Part shown: positions 52,054 to 60,769 of the stretch, in pieces
Layout: every line of letters starts with the position of its first letter
Position numbering within the stretch: position 1 is the stretch's first letter
From: Pontibacillus salipaludis
GTDB lineage: Bacteria > Bacillota > Bacilli > Bacillales > BH030062
Assembly: GCF_014642405.1 (NCBI RefSeq)
Contig: NZ_BMIN01000008.1
Coordinates: 105,970 to 169,969 of the forward strand
DNA length: 64,000 nucleotides
Reading direction: 5' to 3'
The notes under the pieces: model-generated
The model's database searches: none
What the model was told of the DNA's origin: nothing
The model's input: the letters and a program-made list of their open reading frames with translations, nothing else
Program-made: the position numbers and the translations under genes

Positions 52054-52965
52054 TTAAACGTTCGCTTCTTCCAACGTTTGAACACGATTTCCTTTTCTCG
52101 TTTCCTGAACCATAATAACCGAACCAATCACAAAAGCGATCCCAACATACTGCCACAGCGTTAACGTCTCATTAAAGAGAAGAAATCCGGTCAGAGAAGC
52201 TACTACAGGCTCGATCGTTGCAATAATAGAAGCGCGGCTTGATTCTACGTGTTCGAGACCTTTGGTGTACAAAATAAACGGAAGCATCGTACACAAGAAG
52301 CCGAGTCCTACGATGAATCCCCATACTTTCCAATCGGAGAGAACCGGTACCATTTCCCCCAAACCGCTAAACGGGACAACAGCAACTGTTGCGAATAGAA
52401 ACGTATACACCGTAACGGTTAGGGAGTTATGTTTCTGAAGGGCGTATTTTCCGAAAATGCTATAAAGGGCGTAGAAAAATCCAGAGCCAAGTCCGAGTAG
52501 AAGGCCGTATAAAGAAATAGAGCCACTCATATCAGGCAATAAACCAATTACAAGTGTACAGCCAATAAACGTTGTGAGTAAGGCGCTGATCTTACGCGTT
52601 GTCAGAGGTTCCTGGAATAAGAACTTCGACAAGATCGTGACGAAAGCGGGAGCCGTATATAATAGGACAAAGGCGATCGAAATAGACGTTTCTTCCATCG
52701 CGCTAAAAAGGCACCAGTTGAAAAACACGATGCTGATAATGCCCGTCCCAATAAAATAGCGACTATCAGATAGCTTAATTCGGAACAAACGTTTATCTTT
52801 TAAAGCAACATAGACACTCATGAACACCGCTGCCATGAACACACGTAAGGCCACGACCTGAACAGGGTTGAAGCCTAAGTCGTATAAATACGTTACAAAA
52901 ATTCCGATGATTCCCCATAAAGTAGCCCCTAGACCAATAGAGACCAAAGCTGAACGGTGTTTCAT
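52054..52965 (-). CDS. EamA/DMT-family transporter
   Basis: 303 aa from the ATG at 52965; the frame continues to 53079 over the divergent promoter and is not used. Ten membrane helices in two EamA repeats; family motif IEPVVASLTGFLLFNETLT in the second. A different subfamily from the one at 1359. Substrate unknown. Confidence 0.88.
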   Translation of the reverse strand: MKHRSALVSIGLGATLWGIIGIFVTYLYDLGFNPVQVVALRVFMAAVFMSVYVALKDKRLFRIKLSDSRYFIGTGIISIVFFNWCLFSAMEETSISIAFVLLYTAPAFVTILSKFLFQEPLTTRKISALLTTFIGCTLVIGLLPDMSGSISLYGLLLGLGSGFFYALYSIFGKYALQKHNSLTVTVYTFLFATVAVVPFSGLGEMVPVLSDWKVWGFIVGLGFLCTMLPFILYTKGLEHVESSRASIIATIEPVVASLTGFLLFNETLTLWQYVGIAFVIGSVIMVQETRKGNRVQTLEEANV

Positions 52966-53093
52966 TCTAATCCCGCCAATCGATTCATTTGGTACAAGAC
53001 TACCATATTCAACTAGAGAACCATATTGATTTTTTACAAGAATATTGGAAGAAATATGATAAAATGTGTGATGGTTCAAAAGGAGAGGATTGG

Positions 53094-53393
53094 ATGAACG
53101 AACGTCACAAGAATGCTAACCAAAAATGGAGCAAGATTCGCGAGAAAGGTAAGAAGCATTACATATTATATTACGGTGTGCTTGGCTGGGGATTATCCAC
53201 AGGGGTACTCTTCTTCCTGCTTGGTGAAGGAATGGAGCACAAGCTAACGTTCGGTGACTACTTCACTGGAGGCTGGGTGCTTGAGCTCGCAATTGCGATT
53301 GGGTCATTTCTGTTAGGTGGTCTATTATTTGGTTATACCATATGGGGGTTAAATGAAGGGAACTATATGAGTGATGAAGAGGTGACGAAGTGA
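53094..53393 (+). CDS. Small membrane protein
   Basis: 99 aa from the ATG at 53094 (AGGAGAGG upstream). Basic N-terminus (NERHKNANQKWSKIREKGKKH) and two to three hydrophobic helices. Its stop overlaps the GTG of the next gene (GTGA), so both are coupled. Not recognised. Confidence 0.75.
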   Translation: MNERHKNANQKWSKIREKGKKHYILYYGVLGWGLSTGVLFFLLGEGMEHKLTFGDYFTGGWVLELAIAIGSFLLGGLLFGYTIWGLNEGNYMSDEEVTK

Positions 53394-53974
53394 AGGTTTC
53401 TACAAAGCTTCCCGTATCAGAGCAGTTCCGTCCTGAAGAGGAAGGATGGACGATGCTCAAGGAGCCAAACGCAGCGCTAGCTCAATGGATGGCCTTACCA
53501 ATTGGGGTATTTGCGATTCTGTTGGTTTATTTGTTGGCAGTTGTATTAGGAATTGAAGAGTTTTATCAATTCCGATTTGGCTGGAATCTTCTCTTGGCTT
53601 ATGCCGTCATGCTTCCCATTCATGAAGGCTTACATGCGGTAGTGTTTCCGGCTAAGCTGAAGTCTGATGATATTTATGTTGGGGTGCTGATGAAGTACCT
53701 TGTGTTTTTCGCTTTTTATACGAAGAGGATGAGTCGCAACCGGGCTCTGGTAGTCTACCTGACCCCTTTCCTTGTGCTATCGATTGTGCCAATCGTGTTT
53801 ATGGCGGCGACCGGGGTTTATTCTTTATTTTTGTTTGATATCGCTTTTCTAAATGCCATAGGTGCCTGTGTCGATCTTCTTGCGATCTGGATGATTTCCA
53901 CTCAAGTTCCGAAAGAAGCCGTCGTGCGAAACAAGGGGTATAAGACGTATTGGAAACACCAAAGGATGTCGTAA
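53390..53974 (+). CDS. DUF3267 membrane protein, putative zinc metallopeptidase
   Basis: 194 aa. Four to five membrane helices. HEGLH at about residue 82 in LPIHEGLHAVVFPA matches the HExxH zinc motif of the DUF3267 family, which is thought to be related to site-2 peptidases. Translationally coupled to the small membrane protein before it. Substrates unknown. Confidence 0.82.
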   Translation: MKVSTKLPVSEQFRPEEEGWTMLKEPNAALAQWMALPIGVFAILLVYLLAVVLGIEEFYQFRFGWNLLLAYAVMLPIHEGLHAVVFPAKLKSDDIYVGVLMKYLVFFAFYTKRMSRNRALVVYLTPFLVLSIVPIVFMAATGVYSLFLFDIAFLNAIGACVDLLAIWMISTQVPKEAVVRNKGYKTYWKHQRMS

Positions 53975-54018
53975 CAAGAAAGTCAGCCCAAACTCATACA
54001 TAAACGATACATAAGTAA

Positions 54019-54059
54019 CGGGAGAAGAAACGCAGGTTGGCGGTTCTTCTCCTTTTTTA
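54019..54059. terminator. Terminator
   Basis: GGAGAAGAA / TTCTTCTCC stem with a 14-nt loop, T6. Confidence 0.8.
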
Positions 54060-54073
54060 AACGCATGATCTAG

Positions 54074-54514
54074 TTACCTATCTAGAATTAGGTAATCGTT
54101 TGTCTTGTAGACGGAAAGGTTATGTGCGGCTGCAAAGTTCGTTAAATCTGTATATACGTCTTCGGGTGTGAAATGAGTGATTCTGACTTGAGGGCCTTTT
54201 TTTGTTTTTATGATAGCCCCCTTGGTATTCCAGCCAACACGTTTGAACTTGATCTGTTTGATTTCATTTGGAGAGAGGGTCCGTTTATATAGTGGCCAGG
54301 AGAAGAATAAGACTCTATACGATACATAGTTTGAATCGATTGTACATTCGTAGTGGATAAAGAGAGTGAAGAAGGTAAAGATGCAAAATAGAATCCCGAA
54401 CACAAGAAATTCAACAGAAAGGCTATTCCGAAATGATGAACTTAGTACAGAACTTACCATTAAAAATAAGAGTAAAAGCAAAGGAAACGTTTGAGTCTTT
54501 GCTCGATAAGGCAT
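54074..54514 (-). CDS. Membrane protein with PH-like domain
   Basis: 146 aa from the ATG at 54514 (GGAAGGAG 8 nt upstream). Two N-terminal helices (about 8-25, 32-53), then about 80 aa of a small beta domain (HYECTIDSNYVSYRVLFFSWPLYKR...IIKTKKGPQVRITHF...PEDVYTDL) like bacterial PH domains. Function unknown. Confidence 0.7.
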   Translation of the reverse strand: MPYRAKTQTFPLLLLLFLMVSSVLSSSFRNSLSVEFLVFGILFCIFTFFTLFIHYECTIDSNYVSYRVLFFSWPLYKRTLSPNEIKQIKFKRVGWNTKGAIIKTKKGPQVRITHFTPEDVYTDLTNFAAAHNLSVYKTNDYLILDR

Positions 54515-54658
54515 GAATACTACTCCTTCCATAGCTTAAGAATACGAGAAATCAAATAAAGGGAACTCTTAAAGGTTTTAGTCATTATTTCCATGGTAAT
54601 ATAAAATTCTTTGCGTCAGCCTAATAATCCTCCTGAATCAGGGGGAAAACCCAAACTA

Positions 54659-54709
54659 TTGACAATATCAAAGATACCTAGTATAGTATTTTATGTACCC
54701 CTTAGGGTA
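54659..54709 (+). promoter_or_regulatory. OsmC promoter with CsoR/CstR-like operator
   Basis: TTGACA (54659-54664), 17-nt spacer, TATAGT (54682-54687), then TACCC-CTTA-GGGTA (54696-54709) right after the predicted start. The dyad resembles operators of the CsoR/CstR family (TACCCC-TAGGGGTA types). Confidence 0.6.
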
Positions 54710-54821
54710 TTGGTGAGCAGATAAAAAACGCAACTATAAATGAAAAAGTAACGAAATTCAAAGAAACGTGAAGTTCTCATTCACAACTAAAATCGATTCA
54801 CACTATAGAGGAGAGATTACA

Positions 54822-55271
54822 ATGGCAAATAAAATGACAATGAACGTAACAGCACAAACAGAAGGTATTACTGTAAAAGCAAATGCAGGAAAGCACGAAT
54901 TTATGATTGATGAAGGCAAACACATGGGCGGTCAAGACTCTGGGCCAAACCCACTTCAAAGTGTACTCGGTTCCCTTGCCGCTTGTGAAAACGTGACGGC
55001 GCGCATGGTCGCAAGAGAGATCGGATTTGATCTACAGGACATTTCCTTCAACATCTCAGGTGAGTTCGATCCTAGCGGTTTCATGGGCAAAGCAGATGTT
55101 CAGCCATACTTCGAAACGGTAACGATCGAGGCTGACATTACAACAAGTGAATCAGATGAGCGTCTGAAAGAACTACAGGAAAAAGTAGAAGCCCGTTGCC
55201 CGATTTATACAATGATGAAAGCAGCTGGCGTGAACATGGTTGATACGTGGAACGTAGCACAGCCGGCATAG
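54822..55271 (+). CDS. OsmC/Ohr-family peroxiredoxin-like protein
   Basis: 149 aa from the ATG at 54822 (AGAGGAGAG upstream); a longer frame from 54768 is not used. Two family cysteines: LAACENVTARM (first) and EARCPIYTMM (second). OsmC proteins reduce organic hydroperoxides or act on persulfides. The operator-like TACCC-CTTA-GGGTA in its promoter suggests control by a CsoR/CstR-type repressor, elsewhere linked with sulfur-species stress. Single gene with a terminator. Confidence 0.9.
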   Translation: MANKMTMNVTAQTEGITVKANAGKHEFMIDEGKHMGGQDSGPNPLQSVLGSLAACENVTARMVAREIGFDLQDISFNISGEFDPSGFMGKADVQPYFETVTIEADITTSESDERLKELQEKVEARCPIYTMMKAAGVNMVDTWNVAQPA

Positions 55272-55281
55272 TAGAATAGAG

Positions 55282-55317
55282 AGAAGCCAGGATTAGCGGA
55301 TCCTGGCTTCTTTTTTT
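55282..55317 (+). terminator. Terminator of the OsmC gene
   Basis: AGAAGCCAGGAT / ATCCTGGCTTCT, short loop, T7. Confidence 0.93.
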
Positions 55318-55426
55318 ATGGTTCCCATGCATGTGTGGATTTGGTATGCTTTAATTGGTTTCCTTTATTTGTTAAAAGATGAAAAGAGCATGGTATACAT
55401 AAAAACAACTGAGGAGGATGATGTAG

Positions 55427-55624
55427 ATGTTAGGAAGAGGGAAGAATACCGTAGGAAAAGTGCTTGCTTATTTAGGGATATGGGTTTTTGCCGCTGGTTT
55501 TGCGTTTAGTGATTTATTGGGGATTGAAGGTACGCCAGAATTATTAGAGACGTTATCGATACCGCTATTGGTTATAGGGGTACTTATGTTGGTATCGTCA
55601 AATTTCTTTAGATTAAAAAATTAA
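55427..55624 (+). CDS. Small membrane protein (two helices)
   Basis: 65 aa; GAGGAGG 9 nt before the ATG. Two hydrophobic helices (12-30, 43-59). Its stop overlaps the end of the convergent next gene by 4 nt. Not recognised. Confidence 0.7.
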   Translation: MLGRGKNTVGKVLAYLGIWVFAAGFAFSDLLGIEGTPELLETLSIPLLVIGVLMLVSSNFFRLKN

Positions 55625-55842
55625 AGAACATACGGAATTAACTCAGTAAACTCTAACCTCATGATGAATTGACTGAGTATTAATAGTAAAAGCAAGATGC
55701 CAATGCCTAGTGCTCCGTATCCGTATCGCTTACGTTCCGACAAATGCTCCCCTTTCATTTCTTTCAAAGCAGGGTAGAAAAAGCCAATCACCGGTACAGC
55801 TATGATACCGATCGTCATTAAAACGACAGCAAGTACGTCCAT
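55621..55842 (-). CDS. Small membrane protein (two helices)
   Basis: 73 aa; AAAAGGAG 8 nt before the ATG. Helices at 3-25 and 42-62 with a charged loop (KEMKGEHLSERKRYGYG). Not recognised. Confidence 0.7.
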   Translation of the reverse strand: MDVLAVVLMTIGIIAVPVIGFFYPALKEMKGEHLSERKRYGYGALGIGILLLLLILSQFIMRLEFTELIPYVL

Positions 55843-56035
55843 GAGAAGGACTCCTTTTTACAGTATTTAGTAACCTTTATCTCTTTGGGTAAAACAAAAA
55901 GGGAGTAGGGGGATGGAACAAACTAGATTGTAAATCATTACAGGACTGAAACGTAAAGTCATGTAAATCGTAAGTGTAAGATAAGGATTTTCGATACAGT
56001 GAAATAGCTTCTACAACGGAGGTGCTAAATCGTTT

Positions 56036-56221
56036 ATGAACAATGAAGACCAAAACAAGCCCTTTAATGATGCCATAGCCCATAAGCAAGATATCGAGGG
56101 GTTCCCTAAAACGAGGGGAGGCAGGTTACCTTTACCTATTAAGCTTATTGGGTATTTTCTGGTTGGAGGCATGATCATCATGTTTCTATTCGGATTCATT
56201 GGAAACTTCTTTTTCAATTAA
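56036..56221 (+). CDS. Small membrane protein (one helix)
   Basis: 61 aa, polar N-terminus (MNNEDQNKPFNDAIAHKQD), one C-terminal helix (IGYFLVGGMIIMFLFGFIG). GGAGG is 13 nt upstream, somewhat far. Not recognised. Confidence 0.6.
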   Translation: MNNEDQNKPFNDAIAHKQDIEGFPKTRGGRLPLPIKLIGYFLVGGMIIMFLFGFIGNFFFN

Positions 56222-56304
56222 AGGGTGCCTAGGGAGTTGTCTAAATGGCAGCTCCTTTGTTGTTATAGGAAAGTGGTCGTTTAATAAAGTGAAGGAGTGG
56301 GAGT

Positions 56305-56811
56305 TTGCGTAAAAGCGTTGTTGTTGAGTTATTGTTTAATGAGAAAAAATATGGATTAGAGAAATTTCTGCTCCTCTTACTCCTTTGGTTTGTGATTTCA
56401 TATGTAGGGGCGCTCTTTCAAGTTTCTCTGATTCTTCTATATGTCCCTGTGTTAATGCTGATGTTGATCACAGGTTTAATTAAAATCATGTGGTACAACA
56501 AGAAAGAGAAAAAGAATACCAGAGTGAGCGACTGGATAGGAATCGTACTAGCTTTTATTGTTTTGGGCGCATCGGTATTTCATTACTGGCAAGATAGCAG
56601 AGTAGAGGAAGCAGTGTATGATGCCATTGGAGAAAAAGTAGGGGATGAGAGTTTCACAATAAATTATTTTGAAGAAATCGAGAGGGAAGAAAACACCTAT
56701 CTTGTTCATTATACCGTTGAAGGAGAAAACACGGAGTATTTGGAGTGGTATGATTGGCGGAATGGAGAATTGATTCATAAGAATACGAAAACCCTAGGAG
56801 ACATGGGATAG
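56305..56811 (+). CDS. Membrane protein, unknown
   Basis: 168 aa from a TTG (AAGGAG 7 nt upstream). Three helices (about 17-60 and 75-92) and a soluble C-terminal domain (about 95-168) with YLVHYTVEGENTEYLEWYDWRNG. The stop codon TAG is supplied by the first bases (GGGATAG) of a REP-like element, so the natural end may originally have been different. Not recognised. Confidence 0.65.
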   Translation: MRKSVVVELLFNEKKYGLEKFLLLLLLWFVISYVGALFQVSLILLYVPVLMLMLITGLIKIMWYNKKEKKNTRVSDWIGIVLAFIVLGASVFHYWQDSRVEEAVYDAIGEKVGDESFTINYFEEIEREENTYLVHYTVEGENTEYLEWYDWRNGELIHKNTKTLGDMG

Positions 56812-56985
56812 GGGGACAGGTCCCTTGTCCCGTCACCTCCATCTGTGACGGTTTCATTAGTCTGCATGGACATCTTGTAAGATATAGTAGGAATTTTAAT
56901 AGAGTGAAAACACAAAAAAACTCAGTTCTCCCCCGTAGGTTAAGATGACAAAGCACCAGAACCGTCCCCGCGCTTCGAGCCATTT
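56805..56985. repeat. REP-like element, family B (copy 1, long form)
   Basis: Begins GGGATAGGGGGACAGG-TCCCTTGTCCC, a hairpin (GGGACAGG / CCCTTGTCCC), and ends near AACCGTCCCCGCGCTTC. Between are stretches shared with other copies (CCTCCATCTGTGACG, GTGAAAACACAAAAAAA). Its first bases provide the stop codon of the preceding gene. Confidence 0.7.
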
Positions 56986-57023
56986 CTTAGAGAGAACATA
57001 ACCATACAGGAGGACTAGTACCA

Positions 57024-57575
57024 TTGTTTATCGAAATACTACAACGATGTACGAAACACTTATTCTTCATCTCTATCGTTTTTATCCTTATAGGGTGCAG
57101 CAATGAATCACCCAAAGAGGCAATAGACAATCGTTGGTCTGGCGAATTAGACGTACATGAGATTATATCCAAAAAGGAAAGAACGTATGGAACTGTCGTC
57201 CTCTTTTCTGCCTACAATGTAGATGAGAATGATGCATTGGAAAGAGTAGGGGTTGCTTTATTGGCTAAACATAGCGATTCTAACTGGGAAGTGATCGATA
57301 CGACAGTAGAATCAGTGGAAAACGATTCATTCGCCGCCCATCATAAAATTGTACATATCGAAAATGGAAAAGGGAAAGAAACCGAAATACCGATCGCTTT
57401 CGGTAAGGTAGAGGACAAACGTGTATCTTCTATTACAGCAAGAGTGAATAATAAAGTTGAAAAAATAGAAATCCTACCCATTAACTCAGGTCGTTACTTT
57501 TATAAACTCAACGCTTGGGGACCTATAAAGGCTCTAGATGAAAATGGGGAAGTTATGGAACAGTACGGATCCTAA
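57024..57575 (+). CDS. Lipoprotein, unknown
   Basis: 183 aa from a TTG with GGAGG about 10 nt upstream. Signal peptide with lipobox ILIGC (Cys at about residue 26), then a soluble domain of about 155 aa (YGTVVLFSAYNVDENDALERVGVALLAKH). Anchored to the outer face of the membrane. Not recognised. Confidence 0.75.
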   Translation: MFIEILQRCTKHLFFISIVFILIGCSNESPKEAIDNRWSGELDVHEIISKKERTYGTVVLFSAYNVDENDALERVGVALLAKHSDSNWEVIDTTVESVENDSFAAHHKIVHIENGKGKETEIPIAFGKVEDKRVSSITARVNNKVEKIEILPINSGRYFYKLNAWGPIKALDENGEVMEQYGS

Positions 57576-57620
57576 ATAAAGAGCCTTATGGAACAAACAA
57601 TTCAATTTGGAGGTTATCTT

Positions 57621-57947
57621 ATGCCATTAGAACAAGAAGTTATGAGTCTGTTAATTGGTGGTTTTTCGATTGTTATGGGGACCGCTATTTTGGTTACAAT
57701 CTTTCTATGGATAAGAAATAAACATAATCGCTCAGGTTATACATGGATAGTATTGCATCTGCTATTCGTTTCGGCTGCAGTCTACTTTGCGTTAAAAGGA
57801 ATGGCTTTTGACTACACGCATCCAATGGCTTCAGAAGAGATTTCGCTCCAGATGGGGATCTCTGGATTTGTTTGGGCACTGAGCATGCTTTGTTTGGCCA
57901 TCGCATTAGTTCGCTTTTCAAGAAAAAGAACCCATAGCGCTACTTAA
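57621..57947 (+). CDS. Small membrane protein (three helices)
   Basis: 108 aa from the ATG at 57621 (GGAGG 7 nt upstream; the earlier in-frame ATG at 57588 has none). Helices at about 8-33, 44-65 and 80-98. 45 nt after the lipoprotein gene, probably one operon. Not recognised. Confidence 0.7.
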   Translation: MPLEQEVMSLLIGGFSIVMGTAILVTIFLWIRNKHNRSGYTWIVLHLLFVSAAVYFALKGMAFDYTHPMASEEISLQMGISGFVWALSMLCLAIALVRFSRKRTHSAT

Positions 57948-57975
57948 AAGTTCACCTCACAAGATAGGTGGAAAA

Positions 57976-58012
57976 AGTCGATTTCCGAACGTAAAGGAAA
58001 TCGACTCTTTTT
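57976..58012 (+). terminator. Terminator
   Basis: AGTCGATTTCC / GGAAATCGACT, 9-nt loop, T5. Confidence 0.85.
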
Positions 58013-58081
58013 ATGTATTGGCCTAATTCGAAAGGGTACTGCAAGTCCTTTGGAAAAAATTATAAAATAGTATTGATTATT

Positions 58082-58130
58082 CAGTTGAACTGTATTATGT
58101 TATTACTAAGTTACACTATATAGTTGAACT
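58082..58130. promoter_or_regulatory. Two CAGTTGAACTG-type dyads, candidate PadR operator
   Basis: CAGTTGAACTG at 58082-58092 (perfect 11-bp palindrome) and AGTTGAACT at 58122-58130. Both lie just before the PadR gene, with an AT-rich promoter-like stretch between them. Confidence 0.6.
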
Positions 58131-58147
58131 GAATAAAGGGTGAGAGA

Positions 58148-58465
58148 ATGAAACACAAATTACTGCCGTTGTCTGAAACGATGCACTACATTTTATTAGC
58201 TCTACGTGAGCCACTGCACGGCTATGCCGTAATGCAAAAGATCGAAAGCATGAGTGAAGGCTCCGTTAGCTTAGCCGCTGGTACATTATACGGGGCGATT
58301 GAAAACTTAAGTAAACACGGTTGGATTGAACCGGTCGGACATTCAGGACGGAGAAAGATCTATAAGATTACCGAAGAAGGAAGCACGATTCTAAAGATGG
58401 AACAAGAAAGGCTCTCGCATATTTTATCCTTATATGAAGAAGGTGATGTGAATGAAGAAGTTTAA
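58148..58465 (+). CDS. PadR-family regulator
   Basis: 105 aa. PadR winged helix: MHYILLALREPLHGYAVMQKIE, SLAAGTLYGAIENLSKHGWIEPVGHSGRRKIYKIT. Overlaps the next gene by 14 nt. Together with the DUF2812 partner it forms a pair common in Firmicutes, where the membrane protein is thought to be the regulated target. Confidence 0.92.
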   Translation: MKHKLLPLSETMHYILLALREPLHGYAVMQKIESMSEGSVSLAAGTLYGAIENLSKHGWIEPVGHSGRRKIYKITEEGSTILKMEQERLSHILSLYEEGDVNEEV

Positions 58466-59018
58466 CGTGTTTATTAATATTGAAAAAGAAGAGCAATGGC
58501 TGAACGAACAGTTACAAAAAGGGTATCGCTGCACACATATTAATAGTTTAGGATTGTACACCTTCGAAAAAACGGACCAGAAATATGTGATGCGACTTGA
58601 TTATCAAGAATATTTACCCAAGGAAAAGCGTGAAGAATACATTGGAATCTACGAGGATTTCGGCTGGAACTATATAAAGGGGAGCGGGCTTGGAATCCGA
58701 TATTGGCAAAAAGAAGACGATGGCCAAAATGAAATCTTCTCCGATCGCCAATCACAAGGCAATTATTATAAGCGATTAATGAATTATTCACTGTGGTTCG
58801 GGATGCTCTGTTTAGTGTTTTCTTTTATGATTTACAAGGATACGAGATTATACCACGCAGGCCTTTGGGATATGAACGGTGCACTATTTTGGAAAGCACT
58901 TATTTTTGAAACTCCATTTGTTCTCTTGAAGTTGCTCCCTATACTTATGGTTGGCATTTTTGCTGGAAGTTACTATAAAGCTTATGTGAAGTATTCCATG
59001 TTGAGAGAAAAGGGATAG
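58452..59018 (+). CDS. DUF2812 membrane protein, PadR partner
   Basis: 188 aa. N-terminal DUF2812 domain (NVFINIEKEEQWLNEQLQKGYRC...YLPKEKREEYIGIYEDFGWNYI) and two C-terminal membrane helices. Its TAG stop lies in the first bases of a REP-like element copy, as for the gene ending at 56811. Function unknown. Confidence 0.87.
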   Translation: MKKFNVFINIEKEEQWLNEQLQKGYRCTHINSLGLYTFEKTDQKYVMRLDYQEYLPKEKREEYIGIYEDFGWNYIKGSGLGIRYWQKEDDGQNEIFSDRQSQGNYYKRLMNYSLWFGMLCLVFSFMIYKDTRLYHAGLWDMNGALFWKALIFETPFVLLKLLPILMVGIFAGSYYKAYVKYSMLREKG

Positions 59019-59060
59019 GGGGACAGGTCCCTTGTCCCGCCGCCTCTATCTGTGACGTTT
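59012..59060. repeat. REP-like element, family B (copy 2)
   Basis: GGGATAGGGGGACAGG-TCCCTTGTCCC then CCTCTATCTGTGACG. Degenerate similarity continues to about 59250 (CTTTTATAGAGAACAAACAC, also in copy 3). Confidence 0.75.
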
Positions 59061-59180
59061 ACTCATCAATTAATGACTAAAAGGTAACAGAGGCGACCGA
59101 TCTATGACACTTTCACTGAGCTACATGGTCATAATGTAAGAGATAGCACTTATCTGTAACCTTTTATAGAGAACAAACAC

Positions 59181-59220
59181 AAAAAACGTCAGAGACACGC
59201 ATGTTCTCTGACGTTTTTTG
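59181..59220. terminator. Bidirectional terminator
   Basis: AAAAAACGTCAGAGA / TCTCTGACGTTTTTT stem between two converging gene pairs. Confidence 0.9.
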
Positions 59221-59259
59221 TATGAAACAGTATGGAAAAGGTAACAGTTCCTCCTTATG

Positions 59260-59958
59260 TTAACGACTTGGCTTTGCTCTTAAGATTAATGCGAATAGAC
59301 TAAGTACGACAAACACTATAAATGATCCAATTGAAATAGAATAAAGACCTGTCTTATTACTGCTTTCATAGACTGCAACCGTACGGTATTTATCTTGGTG
59401 ATCTCCTTTGACCACAGCACCGTAGCCTTCGGAGTGTTTAACTGAAGTATCTCCATATTCTATAGCAATCTCTCGTTCTCCCTCTTCTTGCAATGCGGAA
59501 GCGTTTGGATTTTTATATACTACAAAATACTCGATGGCATCTTTTCCTTCAACAAGGGACGTAATCTGTTTAGTCTTCTGCTCAGACAAGCTACTGTCTT
59601 CAATCGTCATGATCACACTACTGACGGTTTGGTCAACGGTCTTCACTTCATATTCCTTCCAAAGTATACTAACCAAAAGCACTAAACCTAAGGCAAGCGC
59701 AATGCCAGACATTCGGAATAGATTTTTGATTACCTTGCTTTGGACCTTGAACAACTGAAATAACCCTTTTTTGATTTGGTTTTGATCGCCGAAACGGTTA
59801 ATGGCGATATCGATTGCTTCTTGTTCTGTCTTTCCGTTAGCTTTTAGCTCTGCAACGGTTTCTACTAAATGAGCGCGCATCTCCTCTTTTAATTCTTTTG
59901 CTTCATTCCCATCGACATTGGCGTATATGGAATCGACAAACTCATCAACTTGCTTCAT
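59260..59958 (-). CDS. HAAS-domain membrane protein, PadR partner
   Basis: 232 aa. The N-terminal ~70 aa form a HAAS domain (EEMRAHLVETVAELKANGKTEQEAIDIAINRFGD), then one helix (~90-108), an extracellular part and a C-terminal helix. Proteins with this head are paired with PadR regulators in Firmicutes. Overlaps the PadR gene by 4 nt (ATGA). Confidence 0.88.
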   Translation of the reverse strand: MKQVDEFVDSIYANVDGNEAKELKEEMRAHLVETVAELKANGKTEQEAIDIAINRFGDQNQIKKGLFQLFKVQSKVIKNLFRMSGIALALGLVLLVSILWKEYEVKTVDQTVSSVIMTIEDSSLSEQKTKQITSLVEGKDAIEYFVVYKNPNASALQEEGEREIAIEYGDTSVKHSEGYGAVVKGDHQDKYRTVAVYESSNKTGLYSISIGSFIVFVVLSLFALILRAKPSR

Positions 59959-60302
59959 GATTCTCCTCCTTCAATGAATGAATCCATTATATTCTTCACG
60001 TAGTTCCACTCTGCTCGTTTTTCTTTGAAGCCGTCTTCACCTAGTTGGGTGAGTTTATAGTATTTTCTTCTTCCACCTGGTCCTTGATCTTCCCCCCAGT
60101 AAGGGGAGATCCATTTGTTTTTTTCTAATCGTTTTAACGATAAATAGAGTGTGCCTTCCTTCAATTCAAATTGCTCTTCACTTTTTTCACGAACAATTTT
60201 CGCTAACTCGTATCCATACATGTCTTTTCTATGTAAAAGAGATAATATAAGCGTATCAATATGCCCTTTTAATACTTCCTTACTAATTTCCAATTTTTTC
60301 AC
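59955..60302 (-). CDS. PadR-family regulator
   Basis: 115 aa. LKGHIDTLILSLLHRKDMYGYELAKIVREKS, KEGTLYLSLKRLEKNKWISPYW and RRKYYKLTQLGEDG are classic PadR. First gene of the pair with the HAAS protein. A second PadR pair lies on the opposite strand just upstream. The start codon follows only a weak purine-rich signal. Confidence 0.92.
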   Translation of the reverse strand: MKKLEISKEVLKGHIDTLILSLLHRKDMYGYELAKIVREKSEEQFELKEGTLYLSLKRLEKNKWISPYWGEDQGPGGRRKYYKLTQLGEDGFKEKRAEWNYVKNIMDSFIEGGES

Positions 60303-60383
60303 CTCTGGTAACCACTATATGAAAGAGTACTTAATAATGCAAGGTATTCTTGTGCAAAAAAAATACAGTTTTTCTTTTACTAT

Positions 60384-60540
60384 GGGATAGGGGGACAGGT
60401 CCCTTGTCCGCCAACCTCTATCTGTGCCCTTTTATAGAGAACAAACACAACAAACATTAGAGAAACAGTATGAAAAGGTAGCAGATCCTTCATATATTAC
60501 AATCAGGAAGCGTAAGAACCATCCCGGAGCTTCCAAGTTT
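60384..60540. repeat. REP-like element, family B (copy 3)
   Basis: GGGATAGGGGGACAGG-TCCCTTGTCC, then CCTCTATCTGTG, CTTTTATAGAGAACAAACAC and, at the end, AACCATCCCGGAGCTTCC, matching the ends of copies 1 and 4. No gene occurs in 60303-60637. Confidence 0.7.
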
Positions 60541-60637
60541 CAGGGTATTGGTATAATTTTGAAACTTTTTTTGGTATTAATCGTAAATTTTATTAGGTTG
60601 TAACTATACCTCTTCTATGTAATTGAGGGAGGAGAAA

Positions 60638-60769
60638 ATGCATATGTTTCTTGGAGATATTCTAATACGGCGGGGACGTTTAATTCTGTATTTTTATAAG
60701 GGGATGGGTGGATGTATTTTTCATCTAAAAAGGATATTTGGTCAAGATTATTCTATTATGGTTTTTTAG
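60638..60769 (+). CDS. Possible leader peptide overlapping the PH-domain gene
   Basis: 43 codons; starts with GGGAGGAG 4 nt before ATG, an excellent ribosome-binding site, while the overlapping gene at 60712 has a poorer one (GGGGATGG). Out of frame with it and overlapping by 58 nt. It could be a translated upstream frame that controls the next gene, or chance. Confidence 0.35.
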   Translation: MHMFLGDILIRRGRLILYFYKGMGGCIFHLKRIFGQDYSIMVF

